64,000 bases of DNA from Bin5 sp034428435 (lineage in GTDB: Bacteria; Chloroflexota; Anaerolineae; Caldilineales; Caldilineaceae): NCBI GenBank assembly GCA_034428435.1, contig DAOUHY010000349.1, positions 1-64,000 of the forward strand, read 5' to 3'. The stretch's first letter is position 1; every line of letters starts with the position of its first letter. Under the pieces are notes generated by a model that ran no database searches, was not told the origin of the DNA, and was given only the letters and a program-made list of their open reading frames with translations. Shown in pieces: positions 54,498-62,583 of this stretch. Position numbers and translations under genes: made by a program.

Positions 54498-54721
54498 GTT
54501 GGATATTCTTCTCTCCTGGTCTCTCCCTGGAGCCTTTATCCTATTGCGGCGCTTCCGCCGTTTCTCCGACTTGGGGACGCTAATATCCGAACCGCTGTTT
54601 CGGTCGATGATTGCTTTGGCTCGGCCGGCGCGCCACTGGTCGGGGACCGGAACGGGGCTAGCGCACCGGATTGAGGAGCCTGTGGGGGAGGGCCTCTGCC
54701 CTCTGAAAAACGCCAGAAAGG

Positions 54722-54757
54722 GCGAGGTCCTGAAGTGTAATTCCTTCAGGACCTCGC
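54722..54757 (-). terminator. Strong terminator hairpin downstream of tRNA-Asn
   Basis: gcgaggtcctgaag (54722-54735) pairs perfectly with cttcaggacctcgc (54744-54757): 14-bp stem, 8-base loop. On the minus strand it is followed by CCCTTTCTGGCGTTTTT, so it likely ends the tRNA transcript, 42 bases after the tRNA. Confidence 0.75.
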
Positions 54758-54799
54758 GTTGACTATCTAGTCGTCTCGGTTGGCGGTCGAATGTTCAGG

Positions 54800-54873
<74 letters not shown>

Positions 54874-55007
54874 CACACCATGCCTTACGTGGTCGCTTGG
54901 GGCCCGCATATTTCGGAATCTATCAAGACAACAAGTAGCCAGTATACCAATCTGGCCGGTCAGCTGTCAAAACTCCGACCTCGCCGAAACGGCTCTGATG
55001 CAGGCCA

Positions 55008-56291
55008 TCAGCCCAGATAATCGCGCAACTTCCGACTCTGCAGAGGATGGCGTAGTTTGCGCAAAGCTCTTGCCTCAATCTGGCGCACGCGCTCGCGGGT
55101 GATATTGAACTCCTTACCCACATCCTCCAGCGTCTGGCTTGTACCATCTTCCAGACCGAAGCGCATACTGAGCACCTTTCGTTCCCGCTCAGGCAAGTCA
55201 TTCAGAATCTCGCTCATCTGCGCCTGCAGCCACAGGCGGCTGGCGGAATCTACAGGAGCGGGAGTGCTTTCGTCTTCGATGAAATCGCCCAAAAAGCTGT
55301 TCTCTTCAGTCCCAACCGGCATGTCCAAGCTGATCGGCTCCCGGCTGAGCCGCTGGATGCGCTGCACCTTGGAAACAGCCTGGTCCAGAATGGCTTTGAG
55401 ATCACCCGTGATCGGCTGCTCCGCCTCCCACGCCTGCCGCACCTCCGCAGCCACATCCGGTTCCAGATAACCCATCTCCAGTGCTATCTTTTCCGGAGTG
55501 GGCTCCCCGCCCTTTAGTTCCTGTTGCAGATCTCTTTCGGCGCGCATCTGGCGGTTGATCGTTTCCACCATATGCACCGGAATGCGAATGGTGCGCGCCT
55601 GGTACGCGATTGCCCGGCTGATAGCCTGGCGAATCCACCAGGTGGCGTACGTACTGAATTTGAACCCCAGCGTGTGATCGAACTTCTCTACCGCACGCAG
55701 CAAGCCGACATTCCCCTCCTGAATGAGATCCTGAAAGTTCAGGCCGCGACCAATGTAGCGTTTGGCGACACTGACGACCAAGCGCAGATTGCTCTGGGCC
55801 AGCTTACCCTGCGCCAGTTTGCCATCGGCGACAGCTGCTTCCAACTCTTCGATTTCTTCCGGGGCCAGCTCTGCCGTTGGCCCGTCGCCGTCGGCAGTAG
55901 CCTGTTCGAGGCGCTCTTCGGCCTGCAGACCGGCCCGGATTCGTATCGCCAGAGCGGTCTGCTGTTCGGTGGTCAGCAGGTCGTGGCGGCCGATCTCGCT
56001 CAGATACATACGCATCGGATCCAGAACCTGGCCGACCTCCTGCACATCCTCTATGATCTTTTCGACCGGGATCTGCGTCTCCTGCTCAATCTCTTCTTCC
56101 AGCTTCAGGTCGCGTTCAATCGAAGGAAGGGCACTGTTCTCCTGCCTACCGTCTGCCTCCGGATACAGTTCCGTCTCTTCCAGTGATTCTTCAGTCTGTG
56201 AATTGTGACCATCAAGCTCGCTGCCGGCACTTGGATAGTTGGCCGATGCGACGGCAGGCTTCGTCTTTGACGCACTGCGTTTGGGTGCCAT
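55008..56291 (-). CDS. rpoD: Primary RNA polymerase sigma factor (RpoD/SigA)
   Basis: 427 residues. Regions seen: 1.2 DPMRMYLSEIGRHDLLTTEQ, 2.1-2.2 LAQSNLRLVVSVAKRYIGRG and FQDLIQEGNVGLLRAVEKFD, 2.3-2.4 FSTYATWWIRQAISRAIAYQ with the -10-recognising residues, region 3, and 4.2 SQTLEDVGKEFNITRERVRQ, IEARALRKLRHP. The acidic N-terminus is short, as in non-proteobacterial SigA. Downstream of dnaG by 23 bases in the classic dnaG-rpoD macromolecular synthesis order. Confidence 0.95.
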   Translation of the reverse strand: MAPKRSASKTKPAVASANYPSAGSELDGHNSQTEESLEETELYPEADGRQENSALPSIERDLKLEEEIEQETQIPVEKIIEDVQEVGQVLDPMRMYLSEIGRHDLLTTEQQTALAIRIRAGLQAEERLEQATADGDGPTAELAPEEIEELEAAVADGKLAQGKLAQSNLRLVVSVAKRYIGRGLNFQDLIQEGNVGLLRAVEKFDHTLGFKFSTYATWWIRQAISRAIAYQARTIRIPVHMVETINRQMRAERDLQQELKGGEPTPEKIALEMGYLEPDVAAEVRQAWEAEQPITGDLKAILDQAVSKVQRIQRLSREPISLDMPVGTEENSFLGDFIEDESTPAPVDSASRLWLQAQMSEILNDLPERERKVLSMRFGLEDGTSQTLEDVGKEFNITRERVRQIEARALRKLRHPLQSRKLRDYLG

Positions 56292-56314
56292 TTTTCCACC
56301 TGTATTGGGGGATC

Positions 56315-58387
56315 TCAGGCGATAGCGATGCCTGATTCAACTCGTGTGACTCCGTAAGTGACCTGGGTACTACGCGCCATTACGTGTTCCAGGTGATGAC
56401 GGTCACGGCGATTGGCGTTTATGATCGATGAAAATTCCAGAATCGCTTCACGGTTCTCGCTTTCCTGTGCATCGTGCAACAGAAACTGCATTGCCGACAG
56501 ACTTTCTCGCAGCCGCGCATACCGAAGACGGATCAGCAGCTTAAGCAGCGCATTCTGAATTTCCCCCTGCTCCCGTTCCGGCATCGCCAAAATCTGAGTC
56601 GTCAACTGCGATAGGACCGGGTGATAGGTGGGGCTGAGTGTCTCCTGAAAAGCTTTGATTTCCCAGAGTTCATCGCTGGCGATGAAGCGCCGCAACGCAC
56701 CGAAGATCTCCCGGTATTCCATCTGTTGAAAATCATTTCCGCTCAGTGGGGTGATCTCCAGCTCCTGCGATTTCTCCGACAGCCATATCAACAGGTCCGG
56801 CTCGTCGATCAATAGGGCCAGCAGAAAGACTTCCAGTTTCGCCTCCGGCACAATAGCTGCCAGGTCCGGCGGCGGCGGTGATGGCGTCGCCCCATCCGCT
56901 TCGTTGCCTACAGTCAGGCCTGCGTCGGCGGCCTCCTCTTGAGACGCAAAAGCCGGGCCCGTCTGTGATTCCGCTCCCGTCGCGGCCTGCCCATTCTGTG
57001 GCCGGGTGAACCGGCGCCGGTGGCGGCCCTCCTGCGGTGGATGCCGTAACTCCCGGGCGCTGGCCTTCACCCGCTGCTCAATCGTCCGTTCTTCAATGCG
57101 GACAAGCCGGCTCAAGCGCTGGATGTAATGCTGCTGTTCCTCCTCGTCGCCCAACTCCGCGATGAGCGGAGTCAACTCGGCTACCGCCTCTCCCTTGCCT
57201 CTGGCGCTGTCCAGATCATACTGCTTGGTGACAATTCCGAAATAATAGTCGACAAGGGGTGTTGCCGTGCTCACCAACTCCTGCCAGGAACTGGTACTCT
57301 GGCGGATAATGTCATCCGGATCGCGGCCCTCCGGCAGTGTGGTGATGCGCAGGTTGGCGCTGAGCCGGTGTTCTACATGCATCCGCCCCGTCGCAGTAAG
57401 TACCGGCTTGGCCTTCCTCTTCAGAGCCTGTCGCGCCTGGTTCAGGCCCCGCAGCGTTGCCTGCTCGCCGGCCGAATCCGCGTCCAACGCCAGGATAAAG
57501 TTGTCAGTATAGCGATGGAGCTGGCGCAACTGCGCCTCCGTCAAGGCTGTCCCCAGGCAGGCCACGACATTTTCAAAGCCGAACTGGTGAGCGGCGATCA
57601 CATCCATATAGCCTTCGACTACAACGACGCTGTCAGCCTGACGGATAGCTCTGTAGGCCCGGTCCAGCCCATATACAACGTGGGATTTGTGAAAGAGAGG
57701 GGTTTCCGCTGTATTCAGATATTTGGGCAGCGAACCGTCCAAAACCCGCCCCCCGAAACCAATTACCCGGCCCTGGCGATCATGGATGGGTACAATCAGC
57801 CGGTTGCGAAAAGAATCGTAGTAGGAGTCCCGTTCCGGATTATGCTTGACCAGGTCGGCCCGGTGCAGGACGTCGGGTGAATAACCGGCCTGCACCAGGT
57901 GGTCGCGCAGCGAATCCCAACTGTCCGGCGCAAAGCCGAGTTGGAACTGGGCGGCAACCCCGGCATTGATGCCGCGTCGCTGCAGATAGTCGCGCGCCGG
58001 CTGCGCCTCCTGGTTGCGGTGAAGCTGGTTCCTGAAGAAGAGGGCCGCTTTGTCGTTCAGCTCGTATAGAAGATCCCGTCCCTGGTCTTCGTCCCTGTCG
58101 GTCTCTTCGGGCAACTGAACGCCGGCCTCCTGGGCCAGAGCCTGCAAAGCCTCCCGAAAATCCATGTTTTCCTTCTGCATCAGGAAAGAGAATATGTCGC
58201 CGCCGGTGCTGCATGCGCCGAAACAACGCCAGGTGCCGGTTTCGGGGAAAACGACGAAGCTGGGCGTGCGTTCCTGATGGAAGGGACAATTGGCTTTAAA
58301 TGATCGGCCGGCGCGTTGCAGGGGCACATAACGGGAAATGAAGTCTACGGCATCGATCCGAGCTTTAATTTCTTCCGTTACGCTCAT
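56315..58387 (-). CDS. dnaG: DNA primase DnaG
   Basis: 690 residues. N-terminal zinc-binding domain NCPFHQERTPSFVVFPETG...WRCFGACSTGGD (CHC2 type with three residues between the last two Cys), catalytic core, TOPRIM motif VVVEGYMDVIAAHQFG and LALDADSAGEQATLRG, and a C-terminal helicase-binding region (about 520-690). An internal low-complexity linker separates the core from the C-terminus. Synthesises RNA primers. Head of the dnaG-rpoD operon behind a consensus promoter. Confidence 0.96.
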   Translation of the reverse strand: MSVTEEIKARIDAVDFISRYVPLQRAGRSFKANCPFHQERTPSFVVFPETGTWRCFGACSTGGDIFSFLMQKENMDFREALQALAQEAGVQLPEETDRDEDQGRDLLYELNDKAALFFRNQLHRNQEAQPARDYLQRRGINAGVAAQFQLGFAPDSWDSLRDHLVQAGYSPDVLHRADLVKHNPERDSYYDSFRNRLIVPIHDRQGRVIGFGGRVLDGSLPKYLNTAETPLFHKSHVVYGLDRAYRAIRQADSVVVVEGYMDVIAAHQFGFENVVACLGTALTEAQLRQLHRYTDNFILALDADSAGEQATLRGLNQARQALKRKAKPVLTATGRMHVEHRLSANLRITTLPEGRDPDDIIRQSTSSWQELVSTATPLVDYYFGIVTKQYDLDSARGKGEAVAELTPLIAELGDEEEQQHYIQRLSRLVRIEERTIEQRVKASARELRHPPQEGRHRRRFTRPQNGQAATGAESQTGPAFASQEEAADAGLTVGNEADGATPSPPPPDLAAIVPEAKLEVFLLALLIDEPDLLIWLSEKSQELEITPLSGNDFQQMEYREIFGALRRFIASDELWEIKAFQETLSPTYHPVLSQLTTQILAMPEREQGEIQNALLKLLIRLRYARLRESLSAMQFLLHDAQESENREAILEFSSIINANRRDRHHLEHVMARSTQVTYGVTRVESGIAIA

Positions 58388-58451
58388 TTGCAGTGGTTGG
58401 TAATCCGTGTCCGGCGATCAGGTTTTTCGGTGGTCAGGCGATATGTATCCA

Positions 58452-58480
58452 ATTATAGCTGTGCCCGAATCGGGTGTCAA
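58452..58480 (-). promoter_or_regulatory. Consensus promoter of dnaG-rpoD with palindromic spacer
   Basis: On the minus strand: TTGACA (58480-58475), exactly 17 bases, TATAAT (58457-58452); both hexamers are perfect. The spacer contains CCCGATTCGGG (58474-58464), an 11-bp dyad with a single central base directly after the -35, a likely operator for a repressor. Confidence 0.85.
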
Positions 58481-58561
58481 AGAAGGGCGAATATCGTCTA
58501 TGCCAGGTTGGACCTCTCGACTGCTACCCAAGGCGCCTACACTAAGTCCAAAAAGCGACCT

Positions 58562-58993
58562 TCAGGAGGACGAATCCTCCTCAGAATTGGCGTCGAACGT
58601 TTCGCTCCCGATCTGCTGTACAAGCGCGTAGGCCCGTTCCGCTTCGCGAAACAGATCGGTCAGGTTCATGGCCAGAAAAATGTTACCGCTTGATTGGATC
58701 TCACCCCCGAAGAAGGCATCCTTCAGTTTGCGCTGGCCGCACCAGACGTCGTGCAGAAGATCGGCTGTCATCGTTAATTCCAGGTCCGCCTTGCCTGGCC
58801 GTGTCCCAAAGAAGACCTCCAGCGGAGGCTGGCGGCCGTCCAGCAACACCTCCGCCTCAGGATCGGTCAGGCGCAGACGGATGACCAGATTGCTGCTGGT
58901 AAAGGACTCGATCGCGCCGGGACTTTCCTTCACCTTTTCAAAGACGCGCTCCAGGACCCTATAGAGTTGCTCGGCATCGGCGTAGACAGGCAT
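58562..58993 (-). CDS. SCP2-like (sterol-carrier/lipid-binding) domain protein
   Basis: About 143 residues from the ATG at 58993 (the frame extends to 59068). Pattern AEQLYRVLERVFEKVKESPG, SNLVIRLRLTDPEAEVLLDG, VFFGTRPGKADLELTMTADL, LHDVWCGQRKLKDAFFGGEI and QSSGNIFLAMNLTDLFREAE resembles the SCP2 sterol-binding fold, whose hydrophobic pocket binds lipids. Acidic tail (SNSEEDSSS type). Role unknown; could bind hopanoids or fatty acids. Confidence 0.75.
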   Translation of the reverse strand: MPVYADAEQLYRVLERVFEKVKESPGAIESFTSSNLVIRLRLTDPEAEVLLDGRQPPLEVFFGTRPGKADLELTMTADLLHDVWCGQRKLKDAFFGGEIQSSGNIFLAMNLTDLFREAERAYALVQQIGSETFDANSEEDSSS

Positions 58994-59077
58994 GGCAAGT
59001 AAGCTGGTGTGATCGACTGCGAATGCAAATGTAGTATAGGGTTGCTTTCGAGCGCATGTCAAGGACAAACGCGCTGC

Positions 59078-59489
59078 GGGTACACACCAAATTTGGGGCG
59101 GGAATAGTCTAGCGGCTTTTGGAAAGACGCAGGGGAGGCGCCAAGCCGGACATAATCGTGGGTTCCGTCAGTTGGAGGAGATGCGAAGGCAGGCACAGGG
59201 CCGGCATCTACGGGGATCTGATTGGGACTGGCGCGACGTGGTTTGGCGAAACCCCTTCGATTGGGCACATGTCACCAATGTCGACACCAGGTCGACTAGG
59301 CATGTTGTAGGAGAGGGGGCGTTGCGGGGGCGGAGCCCCCGCACAAGGGAGGGCCGAATAGGCCCGACCGCCCAAGAAATTCAGGAGAGAGCAGCCACTT
59401 ACCTGGCCTTAGTTTGGATCTGTGGGCTGGACATGGCTCAGACCTCAACTTAGACATGTGAAAGATCGCCCCCATTTTGGGATGCACGC
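59078..59489 (+). mobile_element. MITE-like dispersed repeat, copy 5 (A to B)
   Basis: A 412-bp copy. Left terminus GGGTACACACCAAATTTGGG is diverged, right terminus CCCCCATTTTGGGATGCAC is well kept. Core hairpins gcgggggc-gga-gcccccgc and gggcc-gaata-ggccc are identical to copy 1. No clear flanking direct repeat. It lies upstream of the bactofilin gene, ending 56 bp before its candidate -10. Confidence 0.75.
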
Positions 59490-59544
59490 CCTCTGTCAAC
59501 ACCGCTTGCGAAAAAGTGGAAAGTGTGCATTTGCCTTTTCGTTG

Positions 59545-59550
59545 TATAAT
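59545..59550 (+). promoter_or_regulatory. Candidate -10 box of the bactofilin gene
   Basis: A perfect TATAAT about 95 bases before the start; the -35 region (gtgtgc) is poor. An activator or an upstream element may be needed. Confidence 0.5.
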
Positions 59551-59645
59551 AGGTTGATACTGGGATTTCGCTGCGTGTCTTCCTCGAATACATCGACATC
59601 GAACCCAACCTGTAGGGGAGCTGGGCGAGAAAGGAGAGGCAATGT

Positions 59646-60665
59646 ATGCCGCTTTTCAAACGTGGTAGGAAGCAGGACGAAGAGGACTTACAGTGGCTCT
59701 ATCGTAATCTCCAGGAGTTGGATGATGACGAGCCTGCGGGCGAAGACGCTGTAGAAGACGAGCCTGCCGAAAACGACGGAGATGATGTGAGTGCGGAGAC
59801 TGCAATGGAATCGCCGCTTGAACCTGAACGTTCGGAACCGCCGCCAGAGCCGGTATTGGGCGAGCCGGAACCCGCTATGGATGAAAGGACTGCACAGGAA
59901 CCTGCCTTGGGCGAAATACCGGCGCCTGTTCTGCCGGATCCGTCCCCTCCCGAATCGACGGTGCCCGAACCTCCGCCCGTCGAGGTCCCAACTCCGGTTT
60001 CGAGGGAATCCCTGCTGTCGCAGGAAGACGTTACGGCCACAACGAACGAATCGTATGAGAGGAGAAGTCGACAGATGAGTGGGAACCGCCGAGAAAACGC
60101 GCCGTTCGCCAACCGAGGTCAGCAGCCGCCGCAATCCCGCCCGCAACGGCAGGAGTCGCCGCCGGAAGAAGGAACGGCCGACACGATTGTGGGCCCGCAA
60201 TCCTATTTCACCGGCACGTTCCGTTCAGAAAAAGATCTGCGTGTCGAAGGAACCCTGGAAGGGGAGATCGACTGCCGCGGAACTGTTATCGTTGCCAAAG
60301 ACGCAACCCTTTCGGCCACCGTCCGCGCCCGCAACATCGAAATTGCCGGGTCGGTCACCGGCGACGTCTTCATCGAGGAACGGTTGCACTTGCGCTCCTC
60401 CGGTGAAATGCGGGGCCAGTCCCATGCCGCATCGTTTATCGTCGAAGAAGGCGGCTATTTCGAGGGCGAAATGAAGATGGGCGCCCCAGATCAGGCGGAG
60501 TGGCCGACCATCGGAAGTGGGTCCTCTTCTGAAGGGCTTGGACTTTCGGTCGAGTCAACCCAGTGGTCTACAAAACGTTCCGAGGGCCGTCCCAACAGGA
60601 CCGGTGCAAGCTCGATCGACAGCGGACTCGAAGATGCCGGCAGCGGTCGTCACCGCAGCATCTGA
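59646..60665 (+). CDS. Bactofilin (polymer-forming cytoskeletal protein)
   Basis: 339 residues. The bactofilin core is about residues 185-280: SYFTGTFRSEKDLRVEGTLEGEIDCRGTVIVAKDATLSATVRARNIEIAGSV in segments of a beta-helix with repeats of the type VEGxVxGxI. The family polymerises into filaments near the membrane and shapes the cell or organises envelope enzymes. The first 180 residues are unusually long, acidic and Pro-rich (usual N-terminus under 40), and a Ser-rich tail follows the core. AGGAGAGG precedes the ATG. Confidence 0.9.
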   Translation: MPLFKRGRKQDEEDLQWLYRNLQELDDDEPAGEDAVEDEPAENDGDDVSAETAMESPLEPERSEPPPEPVLGEPEPAMDERTAQEPALGEIPAPVLPDPSPPESTVPEPPPVEVPTPVSRESLLSQEDVTATTNESYERRSRQMSGNRRENAPFANRGQQPPQSRPQRQESPPEEGTADTIVGPQSYFTGTFRSEKDLRVEGTLEGEIDCRGTVIVAKDATLSATVRARNIEIAGSVTGDVFIEERLHLRSSGEMRGQSHAASFIVEEGGYFEGEMKMGAPDQAEWPTIGSGSSSEGLGLSVESTQWSTKRSEGRPNRTGASSIDSGLEDAGSGRHRSI

Positions 60666-61056
60666 CGGCCCATTCGGCGGAACCCGGACTGGTATTGACT
60701 TTCTACCGGCGCTCCCGGCGCCTCTGCTTGCCTGCTATATGCAGGACTCACAGAAGGCTGACGGCCCCGTGCCCTCTCCAGATTTCCAGGCGGAGAAACG
60801 TCCTTCCTCCGTATGCTCCGTCGGTTCTGATGGACGAAGATCGCGCGCTGTTCTCAAAACACGCCTTTGAAAAGCCGAAAGAACCGACCAGACCCCGGAC
60901 TGCTACGTCCTAACCTCTGTCGAATAGTCGAAAAAAAGTACCGTCCGTCTTGCGACACCTGGACGGCTCGATTTGATACGCCCGGAAAGCGCCGGCGTTC
61001 TCGATACCCAGGGGCGTGTTGCTGCCGCCGTATTCGTGCGCATCGCGCCAGCCCGT
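60666..61056. other. Intergenic between convergent genes
   Basis: About 390 bases after the bactofilin stop and before the stop of the minus-strand nuclease; no gene, RNA or clear hairpin identified. Confidence 0.3.
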
Positions 61057-62436
61057 TCACGCCCCGGCGCTCAGCTTCCGCTGCAGGCGCGCCAGCCGGT
61101 GGCGCAGTTCGGTCTGGATCTCAGCCGAACGGTTCTGGGCCGGGGATTTTTCCTGCTCGTGCAAGGCCCACTGCGTCCACATTGCCGCCTGCGTCAAGTC
61201 TCCGCTTTGCCATTCGTAAAACTTCGCCAGTTCCACATAGGGACGGCTGTCCGGGCCCCCCACGGTTGTCAGCCACTGCTGCCACACGGTTGCCGCCTCT
61301 TCCCAGCGATGTTGTCGTTTGAGCAAGCGGCCCAATCCGTCAAACGATTCGGCCAGATGCGCCCGGCCGCTGAGCTGGTCCAACGCGGCGCGGAATAACG
61401 ACTCCGCGCTCTCCAGGCGCTCCAACTCCGCCTGCAGCCGTGCCATGCTGAGCAGATCGAGCGGCTGCAAATGACCGGCGCCGGCGGCAACAGGATCGGC
61501 AAATACACCGCAGACCACCTCCGCCAGCGCTGCCATCGAGACAATATCCTCGCGATTGTGGTAGAAGACGCGCTGCATCATACGGCCGTCGCCGTCGTGC
61601 AGGTAGTCGGCGTACAAATGCGGGATGAGGCTGCCGGGCACGTCGTCCTCTGCGCGGGAATAGCCGAGAACTCTCCGTTCCAAATTGGTGAGAGCGCAGC
61701 TGCCCAGGCGTTTGCGCCACAACCTCCGCGCCGGGTGCAGCAGGTCTAGATGCGGAGTGTCATCGTCCAACGCTTGCGGCGGGCCAACGTCGGCGGGCAG
61801 GAAGCGGCCTGCGTACCGGTATCGCCCGCGCAAAAAAGGTGCGTCGAAAGATCGCCCGTTGAAGGTCACCAGGCTCTCGCAGCCCTGCAAAAGGTATGCA
61901 AGCGCTGTCAGCAGGGCCGGCTCTTCACCGGGATGGCGCATGAATAACTGGCGCACTACAAAGTTCAGACGGTCCCCCGGACAGTCCCCATTCCGCTCCT
62001 GCGGCTCGAATGTTCCAACCCCTACCATAAAGGCGTAGATGCCGGCCCCGCCGCCCAGACCGGTGGTCTCGATATCCAGAAATGCCGATCTGCGAAAGTC
62101 GGGGCAGCTATCCAGCCGGTAAGCGGGGTAAAGCGGTGCCAGGACCGATGGATCGCGTTCCAGAAGGTTGCCGAGCGCAGAAGGTTCGCGCAGAGCCTGC
62201 GGGTGACTCTCCTCCTGTTCCAATGGAACGAAATGCCGCGTAACCAGATAACACTCGCCGGCGCTGTTCTCGACTGTCTCTCCCTCCTCCAGCGCCTCGA
62301 GCGCGGCAGGCTCGGTCTCCCAATCGGACGCTGACGCCTCGGGCTGCGCCAGTTTGCGCGTTTCGGCCGCTTCAGCGGCTGTTCGTCCCCTGCGTATTCC
62401 TTGCAGGCGACGCAATCGTTCAGAAGTGGCGGACAT
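61057..62436 (-). CDS. YprB-like RNase H-fold exonuclease with TPR tail
   Basis: 459 residues. DEDD/RNase-H-like core: FLDIETTGLGGGAGIYAFMV (DxE), LVTFNGRSFDAPFL, LDLLHPARRLWRKRLGSCALTNLE, and YHNREDIVSMAALAEVV. This matches YprB/DUF4130-type ribonuclease H-like proteins of Firmicutes and Chloroflexota. The last 130 residues contain TPR-like helical repeats (AQLERLESAESLFRAALDQL, RLLKRQHRWEEAATVWQQWL). Likely acts on DNA or RNA ends; partner unknown. Divergent from recJ, with about 150 bases between them. Confidence 0.88.
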   Translation of the reverse strand: MSATSERLRRLQGIRRGRTAAEAAETRKLAQPEASASDWETEPAALEALEEGETVENSAGECYLVTRHFVPLEQEESHPQALREPSALGNLLERDPSVLAPLYPAYRLDSCPDFRRSAFLDIETTGLGGGAGIYAFMVGVGTFEPQERNGDCPGDRLNFVVRQLFMRHPGEEPALLTALAYLLQGCESLVTFNGRSFDAPFLRGRYRYAGRFLPADVGPPQALDDDTPHLDLLHPARRLWRKRLGSCALTNLERRVLGYSRAEDDVPGSLIPHLYADYLHDGDGRMMQRVFYHNREDIVSMAALAEVVCGVFADPVAAGAGHLQPLDLLSMARLQAELERLESAESLFRAALDQLSGRAHLAESFDGLGRLLKRQHRWEEAATVWQQWLTTVGGPDSRPYVELAKFYEWQSGDLTQAAMWTQWALHEQEKSPAQNRSAEIQTELRHRLARLQRKLSAGA

Positions 62437-62531
62437 CGGTAAGGGTTTGAAGGGCGATCGGTTCAGACTGGATCCCTATTGTAGCCCAGCCGGATTAGAG
62501 TGGGAAATTCCCCATTTTTTGCGCTATCGAC

Positions 62532-62537
62532 TATAAT
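62532..62537 (+). promoter_or_regulatory. Candidate -10 box of recJ
   Basis: TATAAT 47 bases before the recJ start; no convincing -35 in place. Confidence 0.35.
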
Positions 62538-62583
62538 TGGGTTCTGTGCACTGTTTCCATCTCCTCCTGGTGGAGAATCCACT

